A stretch of 64,000 nucleotides of DNA from Oenanthe sinensis (taxonomy: Eukaryota > Streptophyta > Magnoliopsida > Apiales > Apiaceae). Both the position numbers and the translations under genes were made by a program. Under the pieces are notes generated by a model. That model searched no databases, was not told where the DNA came from, and was given only the letters and a program-made list of their open reading frames with translations. Shown in pieces: positions 1 through 13,000 of this stretch (within the stretch, counting starts at the first letter, position 1; each line of letters begins with the position of its first letter). The stretch is from NCBI GenBank assembly GCA_028671895.1, contig JAPMAC010000197.1, forward strand, positions 6,799,501-6,863,500. The letters run 5' to 3'.

Positions 1-3000
1 CAAACAGCTTCCTTAGCCGCTTCACAAGCTGCAATGTACTCAGCCTCCATTGTAGAATCAGCTACTGTTTCTTGTTTTGAACTCTTCCAACTTACAGCAC
101 CTCCGTTTAGACAAAACACAAAACCAGACTGTGATACAGTATCATCCCTGTCTGTTTGAAAACTTGCATCGGTGTAACCTTTTACAACCAGTTTTTCCTC
201 TCCTCCATACACCAAGAATGAATCTTTAGTCCTTTTCAAGTACTTTAGAATATTCTTGACAGCCGTCCAGTGACCTTCACCTGGATTAGATTGGTATCTG
301 CTCGTCATGCTTAAAGCATACGAAACATCTGGGCGAGTACATACCATCGCATACATGATGGATCCAATTGCTGAGGCATATGGAACCTTACTCATGCGGT
401 CCTTGTCATCCAATGATTTCGGACACTGATCTTTAGAGATCGTTATCCCTTGAGACAAGGGGACATATCCCCTTTTTGCATTTTGCATACCAAAACGATG
501 CAAAACCTTATCGATGTATGTACTCTGACTTAGACCGATCATCCTTCTAGATCTATCCCTATAGATCCTCATTCCTAGAATGTAGGATGCATCTCCTAAG
601 TCTTTCATAGAGAAGTTGCTCCCTAACCAAATCTTAACAGCCTTGAGAGAAGGTATGTCATTCCCCATTAGTAGTATGTCATCAACATATAGTACTATGA
701 ATGCCACATGGCTCCCACTAACCTTCTTGTAAACACAAGGTTCATCTTCGTTTTGAACAAAGCCATACTCTTTGACTGTTTCATCGAAACGGATATTCCA
801 TCTCCTAGAGGCTTGCTTCAATCCATAAATGGATCGACGTAATTTACATACCTTGCTAACATTCCTTGGATCGACAAAACCTTCAGGTTGTGTCATGTAC
901 ACATCCACATCCTCTTCAAGTATTCCGTTAAGGAAGGCTGTTTTGACATCCATTTGCCAGATTTCATAATCATGGAATGCTGCAATAGCAAGCAAAATCC
1001 TTATGGACTTGACCATAGCCACTGGTGAGAAAGTCTCGTCATAGTCAATACCATGAATTTGTCTGAAACCTTTTGCAACCAGTCTTGCTTTATAGGTCTG
1101 AACATTTCCATCCATGTCAGTTTTCTTCTTGAAAACCCATTTGCACCCTATGGGTTTTACCCCTTCAGGTGGATCAACCAAAGTCCATACTCGGTTTTCG
1201 TACATGGAATCCATCTCGGATTTCATGGCTTCTAGCCATCTCTTAGAGTCTGGACTGTTCATAGCATCTTGGTATGTGAGAGGCTCATCTTCATCTATGA
1301 GCATCAAATCACCACATTGAGTCAAGAGAAATCCATATCTCTCTGGCTCATGGCGAATTCTACCAGTTCTACGAACAACCTGTGTTTGTTGAGCATTATC
1401 ATTATCCTGCTCCTGTTCCACTTCAGGTTCAATGCTATTTTGTGGTTCTCGATCTTCATCGAGGTCTATAGTTCTCCCACTGTTTCTTTTGGAAACAAAA
1501 TCTCTTTCCATGAAAACAGCGTCTCGAGCAATAAACACCTTCTGCTCTGAAGGACTATAAAAATAATACGCCTTTGTTTCTTTAGGGTATCCCACAAAAT
1601 TGCACTCTTCAGATTTAGGTCCAAGCTTGTCAGATACTTGACGTTTCACAAACGCCTTGCATCCCCAAACTTTCATAAAGTTCATGCCTGACCGTTTCTT
1701 CTCCCATATCTCATATGGAGTCTTTTGAACCTTCTTAGTAGGAACACGGTTAAGTGTGAAAGCCGCTGTTTCTAGAGCGTAACCCCAGAAACTAATTGGA
1801 AGATCTGCATGACTCATCATCGATCGCACCATGTCCAACAAGGTGCGATTCCTCCTCTCTGAAACTCCATTCCATTGAGGTGTACCTGGTGGAGTGAGTT
1901 GTGATACAATACCACACTCCTTTAAATAATCTTTAAATTCTGTGCTCAAGTATTCTCCTCCACGATCAGATCGTATGACTTTAATACTTGCGCCTCCGCC
2001 AATTTGCTTCTCTACTTCAGCCTTGTATTCTTTGAACTTTTCAAAAGAATCAGATTTATTCTTCATAAGATATACATATCCATATCTACTGAAATCATCA
2101 GTAAATGTTATGAAGTAGTAGTAGCCTCCTCTTGCCATTACACGCATTGGGCCACATACATCACTATGTATTAGCTCAAGTCGTTCAGTGGCCCTTTTAC
2201 CCTTACCAGTGAAAGGGGCTTTAGTCATTTTACCAAGCAAACAAGATTCGCATTCTTGGTATGATTCAAAATCAAACTTATCCAAGTATCCATCCTTATG
2301 TAATTTGGATATGCGTTTCTCGTTTATATGGCCTAGACGACAATGCCAGAGGTATGTTTGATTTGAGTCATTAACTTTAAGTCGTTTGTTTTCTATATTA
2401 CAGACAGGAGTATCTAAGTCAAGAACATATAAACCATTAAACAAACGCGCAACACCATAGGTTAAATCATTCAAAACAAAAGAGCAACTGTTGTTCCTTA
2501 TAGTAAACGAAAAACCTTTCTTGTCCAAACAAGAAACAGAAATAATGTTTCTGCGAATCGCAGGCACGTAATAACAATTTTCCAGTTCTAAAACAAGCCC
2601 AGAGGGCAAAGATAAATAATAGGTTCCTACAGCTAAAGCAGCAACTCTTGCTCCGTTGCCAACTCGTAGGTCCATTTCTCCTTTAGCCAATGTCCTACTT
2701 CTCTGCATTTCCTGCACATTTATACAAATGTGAGAAGCACATCCGGTATCCAATACCCAAGATGTAGAAATAGACAGATTGACTTCTATAACATATATAC
2801 CTGAATTAGAAGCTTGCTCAGCCCTCTTCTTCTTCAGATCCTCCAAGTAAACTGAACAGTTTCTCTTCCAGTGACCAGTTTTCTTACAGTAGTGACATTC
2901 ACCCTTAGTGACCCCACCTTTAGGCTTTAAAGCCTCTTTAGGACCTGACTTTGGCTTGGGTGTAGAATCAGAACCTGTCTTCTTCTTACCCTTCCACTTG

Positions 3001-3665
3001 CCTTTCCCTTTGGCCTTACCTTTATTGCCCACCATCAGTATGGGAGCGGGTTCAGCCGTCTTCATGTTGGTCTCATATGTTCTCAACATAGCCAACAATT
3101 CAGTAGGTGTTTTGTCAAATTCATTCATATTGTAGTTCATAACAAACTGAGTGAATTTGTTGTTCAAAGAATTCAAGATTAGGTCAATACCAGTTTCCGG
3201 ACCAATCGGGAAACCCAAAGTATCAAGATACTCAATGTAACCAATCATTTTCAGAACATGTGGGCCAACTGGTTCACTTGCCCCTTGTTTGCAGTTAAAG
3301 AGTGACTTGCTCGTGTTGAACCTTTCTTGACGAGTTTGGCTTGCAAACATGCTTTGCAAGTGCTCATTGATAGTATATGCATCCATATGCACATGTTGTC
3401 TTTGAAGCTCAGCACTCATAGTTGCCAACATAAGACATGCAACATCAGTTGCATCATTCTCATCCTTTGTGTGGGCCGCTCGTTCCTCAACAGTAGCGCC
3501 CTCAGGAAGGGGACCTGCCGGAGGAATATCAATGACATGAAGCTTGCGCTCCTGCCTGAGGACAATCCTCAAATTCCTCTGCCAGTCTAGGAAGTTGTTT
3601 CCTCCTGTCAGCTTATCCTTCTCAAGGACAGATCGTACGGATAGTGTGTTTGTGTTGTTTGTCAT
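1..3665 (-). CDS. Ty1/copia gag-pol polyprotein, open, C-terminus beyond window
   Basis: Codes for the copia polyprotein that makes capsid, protease, integrase, reverse transcriptase and RNase H. Start ATG is at 3665; 1221 codons lie in the window, and the regions I translated show no stop. Order: gag (about residues 1-250), CCHC zinc knuckle CHYCKKTGHWKRNC (about 257), aspartic protease motif LDTGCASHIC (about 305), GAG pre-integrase and integrase core (HSDVCGPM near 500, then SDRGGEY), reverse transcriptase with YVDDILL (about 993), and RNase H ending in MEAEYIAACE (about 1210). The start, zinc knuckle, integrase and RT sites checked are all in one frame, so no frameshift has separated gag from pol. 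The last residues and stop are outside. Likely a recent, possibly competent copy; the 3' LTR cannot be compared here. Confidence 0.92.
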   Translation of the reverse strand, partial: MTNNTNTLSVRSVLEKDKLTGGNNFLDWQRNLRIVLRQERKLHVIDIPPAGPLPEGATVEERAAHTKDENDATDVACLMLATMSAELQRQHVHMDAYTINEHLQSMFASQTRQERFNTSKSLFNCKQGASEPVGPHVLKMIGYIEYLDTLGFPIGPETGIDLILNSLNNKFTQFVMNYNMNEFDKTPTELLAMLRTYETNMKTAEPAPILMVGNKGKAKGKGKWKGKKKTGSDSTPKPKSGPKEALKPKGGVTKGECHYCKKTGHWKRNCSVYLEDLKKKRAEQASNSGIYVIEVNLSISTSWVLDTGCASHICINVQEMQRSRTLAKGEMDLRVGNGARVAALAVGTYYLSLPSGLVLELENCYYVPAIRRNIISVSCLDKKGFSFTIRNNSCSFVLNDLTYGVARLFNGLYVLDLDTPVCNIENKRLKVNDSNQTYLWHCRLGHINEKRISKLHKDGYLDKFDFESYQECESCLLGKMTKAPFTGKGKRATERLELIHSDVCGPMRVMARGGYYYFITFTDDFSRYGYVYLMKNKSDSFEKFKEYKAEVEKQIGGGASIKVIRSDRGGEYLSTEFKDYLKECGIVSQLTPPGTPQWNGVSERRNRTLLDMVRSMMSHADLPISFWGYALETAAFTLNRVPTKKVQKTPYEIWEKKRSGMNFMKVWGCKAFVKRQVSDKLGPKSEECNFVGYPKETKAYYFYSPSEQKVFIARDAVFMERDFVSKRNSGRTIDLDEDREPQNSIEPEVEQEQDNDNAQQTQVVRRTGRIRHEPERYGFLLTQCGDLMLIDEDEPLTYQDAMNSPDSKRWLEAMKSEMDSMYENRVWTLVDPPEGVKPIGCKWVFKKKTDMDGNVQTYKARLVAKGFRQIHGIDYDETFSPVAMVKSIRILLAIAAFHDYEIWQMDVKTAFLNGILEEDVDVYMTQPEGFVDPRNVSKVCKLRRSIYGLKQASRRWNIRFDETVKEYGFVQNEDEPCVYKKVSGSHVAFIVLYVDDILLMGNDIPSLKAVKIWLGSNFSMKDLGDASYILGMRIYRDRSRRMIGLSQSTYIDKVLHRFGMQNAKRGYVPLSQGITISKDQCPKSLDDKDRMSKVPYASAIGSIMYAMVCTRPDVSYALSMTSRYQSNPGEGHWTAVKNILKYLKRTKDSFLVYGGEEKLVVKGYTDASFQTDRDDTVSQSGFVFCLNGGAVSWKSSKQETVADSTMEAEYIAACEAAKEAV

Positions 3666-5553
3666 TATTCGGTATCTACAATGATAAAAGCACAAAATAA
3701 ACATTAGATTGTCTGAGTTATTTATTATGTTCAAATGATTATGATACATTCATAATATATCTCCCACTATTTTTATCAAATCAATAGCCCTTACTATTAA
3801 TTTGGAAAGTATATCCCATAATTCTTTCTAGTGAGCCAAGATCCATATTTCGTCATGTCTTAAGTCAACCACTGGAAGTCCTTAAGAATGATTATTTAGG
3901 TAGACAACATTTGTCAATTATATCATATATAATTCTTGGATAGTTTGGTGAGCAACGATTGATCTTATCTATCTAATAGATTTTTAACCAAACTCCATGC
4001 TTCTAAGTTCATAATTGTTGAATATAACCGTTTACTTTCACCTTATTATGACGACTCAGTTAAGTTTGACCCAATGATACAACGGCCGAATATAACCGTT
4101 TATATTCGTCGCATCTCACCACGATAGATAGGAGTCCCCTGCCACTGACAGTCTTTCCCCTAATCGATCTAGGATTCGATGAGTGTTCATTCATTGGAAA
4201 GCATCCGATTAAAACTTAATATTTTGTTAAGGGGTTTAGAAAATTTACGACGATCATGATCACATCATGAAGAGATCCTCAATTTTTTCTTGAACCAAAT
4301 ATTTCAAATTGACATCTTAAATTGTTCATTTCCCAGGTAGATGGAGGATACCAGTGGTCACACTTAAAACTCATCAGCCTTACGAATACGCATATCCGCT
4401 TTTGACAGAAAATCCCAGTTTTAGATATCAAAAATTCATATTTAATTCCGTGTTTTAAAATCCATATTTCATAAACACAAGAATCTCATGATCGTTCGTT
4501 TGTTAATTTTAAAATCTTAAATCGTTAAAGATTTTATCTTGTTTAGCATGGCAAGCATGGCATGGGTGACGTATCTAATACATGCATACATCATTAATCT
4601 AATTAAAGCATGCATCTTCTACTCTACACATACATTCATACATCAATATGTAAAGTGCAGTATGTAAACGTGCTTGGTTATGGCCCTTTTCCTATGTGAT
4701 CCTTTCGAGATAATGAAAGGATCAAAGTCAATCTATGGTGGTAAAATATAAATACAATTACATGTCTTCATTCTTCTTGTATCCATGGGTGCTTGCTCCT
4801 CTTCTTGGATCATCCTTCAATCTTCAAGTACATTACATGGAATAATTGAATACAATCTATACTAATGTACTTACATAAGAAAACTCGAGTTACATTCGAG
4901 GTTAAACAATTACAAGAATGAAGAAAACGACATGCAAGTCGTATTTATAAAACCAAAACCAAAAACCATTAATCTAGGGGTCCAAAGGCCATAACCAGCA
5001 CCATGCTCAAGTACACAACAAAAATAATGCAGGGGTCTGGGGGCGGCAGCCCCCAGCTGGGGTCGAGCTGCCAGGTCAGCTTGGAATTTTTTTATTTTCG
5101 AAGACCAGTCCTATTCAGAAATCATCAATTTCTGAATTACAGATCATATCTGTTGGCCTTTTTCCCCACTGCAATTTACACAGTTTCAGAAGCATGTATC
5201 ATATACATACTTATCATATCCCAGTTAACAGATCATGTCCAACATTATCTTTCCACCAGTTTGTATCATATACAAACTGACCCTCATGCAAAATATACAA
5301 ATCGCAAACAGGAATATAAATCAGTCATGACAAATCATTAACATGCTAGTATCATCATCTATTTACTCATCATATGAATAACAATTCGAATATACATGGC
5401 AGTAGCATGGCAGTAGCATAACAGGCATGACAGTAGCATAAGCAGTGGCATGGCAGTTATGACAAAGCAGTAGCATGGCATGACAGTCACCAAAACAGGC
5501 ATGTATGCATCAAATACATAAAACACGTAACCAAATCAGTCCCTTATACACGT
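3666..5553 (-). other. copia-1 untranslated leader
   Basis: About 1.9 kb between the primer binding site and the gag ATG, with no supported coding sequence on either strand. Such long leaders are usual in BARE/Angela elements and hold packaging and dimerisation signals. It contains a GC-rich hairpin (5037-5056) and, at about 5395-5510, a cluster of short direct repeats built on 'cagtagcatggcag'. Confidence 0.7.
5037..5056. promoter_or_regulatory. Perfect GC-rich hairpin in copia-1 leader
   Basis: An 8-bp arm ctgggggc, a 4-base loop ggca and the exact complementary arm gcccccag, in an otherwise AT-rich leader. Just downstream (5054-5070) a second small inverted repeat, cagct/agctg, follows. 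The position, between PBS and gag, suits a dimerisation or packaging stem-loop; that role is inference. Confidence 0.5.
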
Positions 5554-5566
5554 AGCTCTGATGCCA
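5554..5566 (-). other. Primer binding site of copia-1
   Basis: On the minus strand this reads TGGCATCAGAGCT, starting two bases after the LTR end. It matches the plant initiator-Met tRNA 3' end except for one base (the usual form is TGGTATCAGAGC). Confidence 0.8.
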
Positions 5567-5567
5567 T

Positions 5568-7119
5568 TGTTGGGTTCCGAGGCATAAAACGCAGCGGATA
5601 AACGTAAATATAACAAAAATTTCGGAACCCTAACGCAGGATCATGTATAAGAATTGACGGATTATGGTGATAAACGAATCATACCTATTAAGATCTTGAA
5701 TGTAACGAACTCAACGGAGATCCTTGCTATCACGATTTGTGTCTTCCTCTCGAAAGCACCTCTATGGTATCCACACGAGCACCTTCAAGAGCGTCTCACG
5801 ATCTTGATTACGGGATGGATGTACTAGCCTCCTTTGATGATTTCGAATGACTGTCTTTGCTGCCTCTCTTGCTCTGCCTCTAGGGTTTTATCATATAAAA
5901 ACGTGTAGCTCTTTTAACCTATCATTATCTATTTATAATGACTGGTTAAACGGGCCTAAGCAGTAAAACCTAACCCATGTAGGTATAGGATTAAATAATA
6001 AAACATGTTTCTATTATTTAATTAATAATTAAGTCATACTTAATTATTATGGGCAGAAATCCTCTTCAACTTCGAATTTATATTATTTCAATTAATTAAG
6101 TCTCACTTAATTAATATAATAAAATTCAAACAATCATCAATTAATTTAAATCTATAATTTAAATTAACTATTCCTCTAGATGCTCTATGTGTGTGACCCT
6201 ATAGGCTATTATTTAATTAGCAATAATTTTATTCTCCAATAAAATTATAAACAATGAGCGGTATCTAGTAATACATCATTGCTACCCAATTAAACAATAA
6301 TTAAATCGTGATTTGATAAAAACCTTTCATGATTAATGTTTCCGTGTAATATAATCCCTTTAACCAAATATATTATAGATTAAACTCGAGGCATGTGTTT
6401 AGTCATCCTCTTCAACATTTAATCCGGGTTTACTTGATCCATGAGTAGACTATGAAAAACAAATCATTATTTGAGCACGGCCATGCATTTTATAGTCTCA
6501 CTCAATCAAGAGGCCAATAATATCTCTCCTAATTATAGGAGGGTTAAATCCTTTATCTATCATTCATATTTCTCATACGACTCATGATATACCCGATGTC
6601 CACTTTTATCATCACCCGGTCAAAGGTAACTTTTAATGTAGTCAGAGTATATTAATCTTCGTATAGAAATATAATGATCTCAAGTCAGAGGATCATTACA
6701 CCATTATCACTGTGAGTCTTTCTTATGACTTTATTAAACATGAAGAATCTCACTGTGGGTCTGTCCAGTACCATGTACTCCTACATGTACCTATGCATTG
6801 ACTTTAGTATCCCCATACTTATAACCAATGAGATATGGTTATCTGTCAAACAACATACTAGTCTATTTATGTATTATTATTGTCCTATAATAATAATACT
6901 CGACTAGGGACATTTAAGAATATGATATATTATATAATCTCAAATTCAAGTCATGTACTTAAACTATATAACGTGTATCATGATTCTAAGGACATTTATT
7001 ATGCTAACAAATATATCGCAGTAATTAAAGTCATAATAAATACGTTTATTGAATAATCAAATGACATAAAGGTTTATTAAAGGAAACATTGTATTGCCTC
7101 TAGGGCACCTACACTAACA
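5568..7119 (-). repeat. 5' LTR of copia-1 (1552 bp)
   Basis: Minus-strand ends are TGTTAGTGTAGG at 7119 and GGAACCCAACA at 5568, next to the PBS. The left part (5930-6180) is rich in short inverted repeats such as aataattaag/cttaattatt. A related but diverged LTR stands alone at 49610-51194 in the opposite orientation, which confirms both ends. A TATA-like stretch lies near 5889-5897 on the minus strand, weakly supported. Confidence 0.88.
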
Positions 7120-10048
7120 AAAATAATGGTCCCTACAGGCACCAGTTTAAATGGAAAGAATGTTAAAGTGGACTCGTTCTTCCCTAACCTGGAGTTATCG
7201 ACTCAAAATAATTATAGAATACTCGAGTCATAGCTCAGTATTTAATGTTTAATGAAAATAATATTTAAAGGATTTTAGATAACTCCGAATATTTTTAAAG
7301 ATCCAATAAATATTTAATCAATAATTACTGAACCTAGAATAGTCCCTGAAAATATTTTAAAATAATTAAAATATTCAATTAGGATTTAAACAAGACTATT
7401 TAATATTTAAATAGTTTTAAATGACTCAATATATTTAAATAATATTTATTCAATCGCAAATAATATTTAAATATTCCCAAAAGAATCAAAAGTATTTAAT
7501 CAAAATAAATACTTTGAAATAATCCAAAATATTTAGATAATATTTAATCAATCTTAAATAATATTGAAATAACTCAAAATGAGTTGAAAGTATTTAATCA
7601 ACATTAAATACCAGATATATACCCTTTTAAATAATATTTAATAAAACTAAATATTATTTAAAATATCGAAGGGATATTAATCAACTTGATTAATCCCTAA
7701 CCCATAATACTTATTATCTCCAAAACTTATATTCCAGGGAGAATCCCTGAATAGTATCGACTAATAGTCGAGAGGTAATATACTACTCCCGGTCGTCTGT
7801 CAAGTACCAAAGAGATGTACTTGACACGGAAATCAGTTATGCAAAACTGACGGGAAGCGTCCTCTAACTTTTGAGAGTACAGAGGCGCGAACAAACGAAT
7901 TAATCAACAATACAAGTCAATAATTGAATAAGATTTCCTAGCACCACAGACTTATAACCAATAAACTTGTTATAAGATCAGGAGTTTAAGAACTTGCATT
8001 AACAGGAATCAAAATATTCTTATATAGAATAAAATAATGGAGTTAGAAATCTTGTCTGGTGTCCATGATGCATATCCATGATCCCACTTGTAATCCAGAA
8101 GTTCTATCAATAGATATAAGAACTTTGGTTAGTCTTTCTACTCGAGTTAACTAATTAACTCTACTAATCATAACCACTTTGTATGAAGTACTAACATTTA
8201 CTTCACGATTATTAAACCTCATGATTTTGATAAGCTAGGACCTCGATACTAATCCACAAACCTATATCGAGTCCAACTACGGCCATTACACTTTGCACTT
8301 TGTCATATTATTAACTTTTATTTTTCCCGACATTTCACTTCATCGGGCCTACTTTAGCTACTCGTAAGACTATCCTCTCAATAGTTTTTAATCAAGTTCT
8401 TTGCACCTACGTATAGTCATGATGTTCCTTAACAACTTCCGTTACTGGGTCGACTCGAGACAAGTCCTCTATCTTGCTCGAAATCGTTCCCCAAAACGGT
8501 TGTTCAACATTTTCTTCTTATGTTCATCTCACTTAAACACCCTGTTTTCTATCATTTTTAATAAATTGGAAATCAATTATTTTGACACGATTTCTTCTCT
8601 GGGGTCTTATATGACTGTCAACGATTATCCCATAAAAGTTTCGGATTTTATTAAGCTCCGTAGCTAGTCCATTCATAGCCTCAAAGTTGGACAAAAACAG
8701 GATTTCCATATCCTGCGCTACCGTTACTAAAACGTTAATAACTTTTGACTCGTAACTCCGAATGACGCAAAATTAGCGCTCAAACGATCTAGAGACTATC
8801 TACTATTTAACCATATCAACCATAATCCAAGAACATTGAACGACTCCTCCCAGACTTTTCTGGACAGTTACTGCAGTAAGGTTCTAAAAAATTTGGCATG
8901 GTTACGTTTGTAAACTCATCGTTTTCCATTTTTATTCTACTCCAAATCAACCAACAAACAATCCCAAACTCCTCATTCAACATCAACCATCAACATACCA
9001 CAGCCTCAAGCAAAAATATCAGCCAATATTATGAAAATATAACTAAAAATTGAATGAGCAATTCTTGTATTTCTATGACCAATCAAGCATAATCTATGCT
9101 ACCCATAACATGTATATGCTATATCAATCATCTAACAAGCCATATGAATCCAAGAATCAAAGAAATAAGATTATCTATTTTCGGAGTTACTGTTCATCGT
9201 CATCTTCCATGGATCATAAGTGAAGATTTCATGGATGAAATGATGTAAGATTCAAGGGAGAGCAAGAGGAGGGTTATACCTTCGATTTGAGCTATAGAAC
9301 ACAACGAACAAGCGAGCCTATGCTTATCCCCCAAAAACGCAGCCCTTGCTCTTCAAGAAATCATGGTGAAGATTGGTGTTGGTGATGAAGATGGTGGCTA
9401 GGGAAGAATGGGTTCGAGGAGAGGTGAACAATGGAACTGAAATCAAGCGATTCCGACATGAATCGAGCAAGTTATGAGAAATCTCTCCCATTTCTCTCTT
9501 CCTCTCTCTCTCACTCTCTCAATCGGCATTCATGAAATAAAATGGGGTGTTGGCTGATTTTTCTTCCTTTTATGTGTCCCCTAGCTTTGTGTGGTAGTCG
9601 CGTAATTTTCCAACAATGTTTTAATGCCCCGTTCTCGTTCTCTTTTCTTTCGTCTCACCTAAGTTTTAAAAACTTAAAATCTCATATTATGATTCTAATA
9701 TAATTTAGAATCATTAAATTAATACTCTTTAATTGTTTCGAGAATTTACGAAACAATTCTTCGAATAAATACTTTTCACTTACACCATCTCTCCAACTCT
9801 GCCACGACTTTCATCCGGACTTCCAATTTATTTTGTTGGACCTAAAATAATTATAAGTCCTATATTGATTGCGTATGTCACCGTAACACCGATACGCATA
9901 TTTTCGAATGCCCCGTATATTAATAATACGGTCTCACATTTCAAGTACCTTATGAAGAAATAAATCCATAAAATCATTCATTCATAAAATGAAAAATTTT
10001 ATCCAAAAATCTTAATAATCCCAAGCGTCAGAAATATGGGTTATTACA
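7120..10048 (-). repeat. Tekay-C: partial LTR of a Tekay/Del-type gypsy element
   Basis: The minus-strand 5' end is TGTAATAACCC at 10048, the start typical of Tekay/Del LTRs; the sequence then runs 2.9 kb until it is cut at 7119/7120 by copia-1, so the LTR end is outside the window. The layout resembles Tekay-B (38708-42628): a CT/GA-rich transcript-start area (9485-9530 here), then a long AT-rich block of 'aatattta' repeats (7240-7680). No coding capacity. Whether it is a solo LTR or part of a longer element cannot be told. Confidence 0.72.
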
Positions 10049-13000
10049 ACAGGTCAAATCAATTAAATGAGTGATTCCACAAAAGAAATAGTATTTAGAA
10101 AATATTTATAGAACTGGTCGATTCACCTTGTGATATTCTATAGTGCGATCAACCACTACAGATATATCACCACCCGTGATACCCCATGGTACGATCACTA
10201 CCATGTCACAAGTATCACCCTCGTTTGCTAGCAGTCGGGTCCCTCTCTCAGAACCTAGGCAACATCAGTGCCCTAATTAAATATATAATAAAATATGTTT
10301 TGCCCGTTCACAGAACTCACCACAGGATGTATACACGGATCCTGCATTGACCAGTAAAGATGAACTCCTCCTCGATCTCGATATCTCTTCACAACAGAAT
10401 AAATACAGATAAAATAATTTAATATTGGTCTGACTTCACTTTAAGTGAATCAGTTGCTCCAAATATGTTATTAATCCGAACAATGGATTAATAAGAATTA
10501 ACTGAATTTATTTGAGTTCGAAAAGAACAACCTCGAACTCTTCTTAGAAAGGAATTTAGCTACCTCGAATGCAATGAGAGTAGCTTTTGCTCAATAAAAT
10601 TTAATAATATTTAGCTGCTACGAAATTTGAGAGAACAACTATATATTATTAAATTAAATAATGATAATAATAATAATAATATAAATTGTGGGACAAGAGC
10701 AGTAAATTTGGATACTTTATAATATATATATAAAATATTCAAGAGTCTCAAAACTTAGGTATTCACAGAAAGATAAGGTGCACAAAAATATCTCAAAGCA
10801 GTTGAATGATATTTACAGAGATTTAGAAATAATTCTAAAAAATGCAAGTAGGACTGACAATTAGAATTGAATCAGAATAAAAATTGAAGAATAACAAAAT
10901 AAGAGTCTCTTTTCACTCTCATCAACATACTCTCAAAATACTGAAGAGTAAAGGTAGCAGTAAACTTGCCTCAGGTCCGTCGAACTCAAGCTAATAAAAT
11001 AAAAGCAGTGCTGACTCAGAATTTAATCGAGCAGCTACTTCAATTCACCTTTTCACCAAAAATAATAAGCCTTTAGTCAACTTTCATTTATTTGGATTTA
11101 AGTATCCAAATAAAATATAAGTCACTAATTTAATCTTTTTTTTGTCTAAACTTAATAAAAATCTATTCTATTTTTACTCTCGATATCTTGTTATGTATCC
11201 CTTAAATCATAAACCAAATATTACCAATTAAAAATTGGTAATTCCTCTAAAAATATAGTTATATCTTATGTCTCCAATTCTTGAATAATTCTCAATTTTT
11301 AATCACTCATATCCTTGGATAATGTCAATCCAATTTAAATATATTCAATAATTCCCTCTTTTACCCATCGCCCAATAATTGCTATTTTAAAAAATAATAT
11401 TCTCTAAAGTAAAATGAGAGAATATGTTCTCACAATATTATTAATCCAATTATTAATCTCTTTTTTTTAATAATCATCTCCTAAAACAAATTACCAAAAT
11501 AATATTTTTATTCAATAAAGTAATAACTCAATTTTTAAATTAATTAAAACTGGGTCCCACATCACCACCACCACCACACTGCCATGGTGGTCGGATGGCA
11601 GCCGGTCGGAGCTCCGGCGCTCCAGACAGCACCAGGCAACCTCCCTTCTCCCCGTATCTCTTTCTCTCTCTCTCTCTCTCCTGTTTCCTCTCTCTCCCTC
11701 GTCTCTCTCCGCTCGATCTCTCCAATCTCCCTCTTCTCCGATCACACTCTCTCTCTCACACACACACAAACCCTCTGTTACACACACACACACACATCTG
11801 ATGTAGATACACACACACCAGCATATATACATACACAGAAGCATCCATATCTCTCTCTCTCGCGCGAGTAGTAGCAACAGCATCATCCCCCCACCACCGG
11901 TCACCGCCGCCGCGCGGTGGGGTCTTCCTCCATCCCCGATTGCAACCCTCCACTCCCAGACTAGAACCCCCAATCTCCAGATCCACTGCCATGGCTCCAA
12001 GCTCCAACACCCAATTTCATTTGTTTTTAAGCCCTAATTTTAATTTGGGTCTTTTTCCCCAAATGAATATCCACCTTATTGCATCCTTAAATAAATATCC
12101 AGAAATAGCAACAAGTCCCCCATCTTTGTAAATTTTAATTAATTAAAATCAACCCCCCCCCCCCAAATTATATACCAATTAATACCAGAAAATAAATAAA
12201 AGAAAGAAAAAACATAAATTTACCTCCCATATAATTATTTAGTCTCACTATCATAAAAATCATCAATATTAGTATCTCAACTCATTTAATCCAATTGAAC
12301 TCAATTATGTAAAATAAATAAATAATTAATTAGAGACTCGCATGCAAAGTCAAAATTTACGATCCATACAAAACCCAACTCACACATAGCTTGAAAGTGA
12401 TCATCCATACCTTAATATGCTAGAAAAATCAAGTTCCAAGGCTTTGATTCGCTAAAGAAATATTTTTACTCCTTCTTGAAACCACACAATAATTACACCG
12501 TTGCGTCGAGCTTGTCCTCTAGATTCCAAATATAAATTTGCATGTACAATCGGATTTCGTTTGATCAAGAACCAAATTCCCAGTTTACTTTCTCTTTCTA
12601 GTAATATTTTCTCTATCTAATTTGGAAGAAGATAAGCAAATGAATACTAATTTCTATTTACTATCTCCATTATATAAATATATGGGTTGGGCTAATAATT
12701 AATTAATTAAATACTTGAGATTGGCCCAAATATATATATATAAAATAAGGTCCACTCTAGCTTTGACCCAAAAGCTACAAGTACTTGCCCATTAAAATAA
12801 ATAAATAGCTAAATATCACTTCTCTCTTTTCTCTAATTAATTCTCCACATTTTAAATATTTCTCAAATGATTCTCTCTCTCCATTTCTAATTTTATTTAG
12901 TGATCTCTTATGTATTTTAATAATTAAAATATCATCACTAAAATTTAACAATTAAATTCTCAATTTATCTCATCATAGAATATTTCTTAAGATAGCTCCC

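Larger units (their letters stand above)
1..7119 (-). mobile_element. copia-1: Ty1/copia element (Angela/BARE-like), 5' part only
   Basis: Minus-strand LTR retrotransposon running off the left window edge. Read on the minus strand it starts at 7119 with its 5' LTR (5568-7119), then a primer binding site, a leader of about 1.9 kb and an open gag-pol frame. The LTR start shares the 'GCCCTAGAGGCAATA' block that I know from the Angela/BARE group, and a long LTR with a long leader also fits that group; the lineage call is inference. The flank 7120-7124 (aaaat) would be one target duplication; the other lies outside. It is inserted in the Tekay-C LTR that starts at 7120. Confidence 0.9.

Noticed and set aside
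1053..3590. Several plus-strand open frames of 60-93 codons
   Set aside because: They are shadows of the minus-strand copia polyprotein, which has catalytic motifs in the other strand.
11512..12000. 162-codon open frame on the minus strand
   Set aside because: It translates GA/CA microsatellite and GC-rich LTR sequence; overlapping open frames exist on both strands and no domain is seen.
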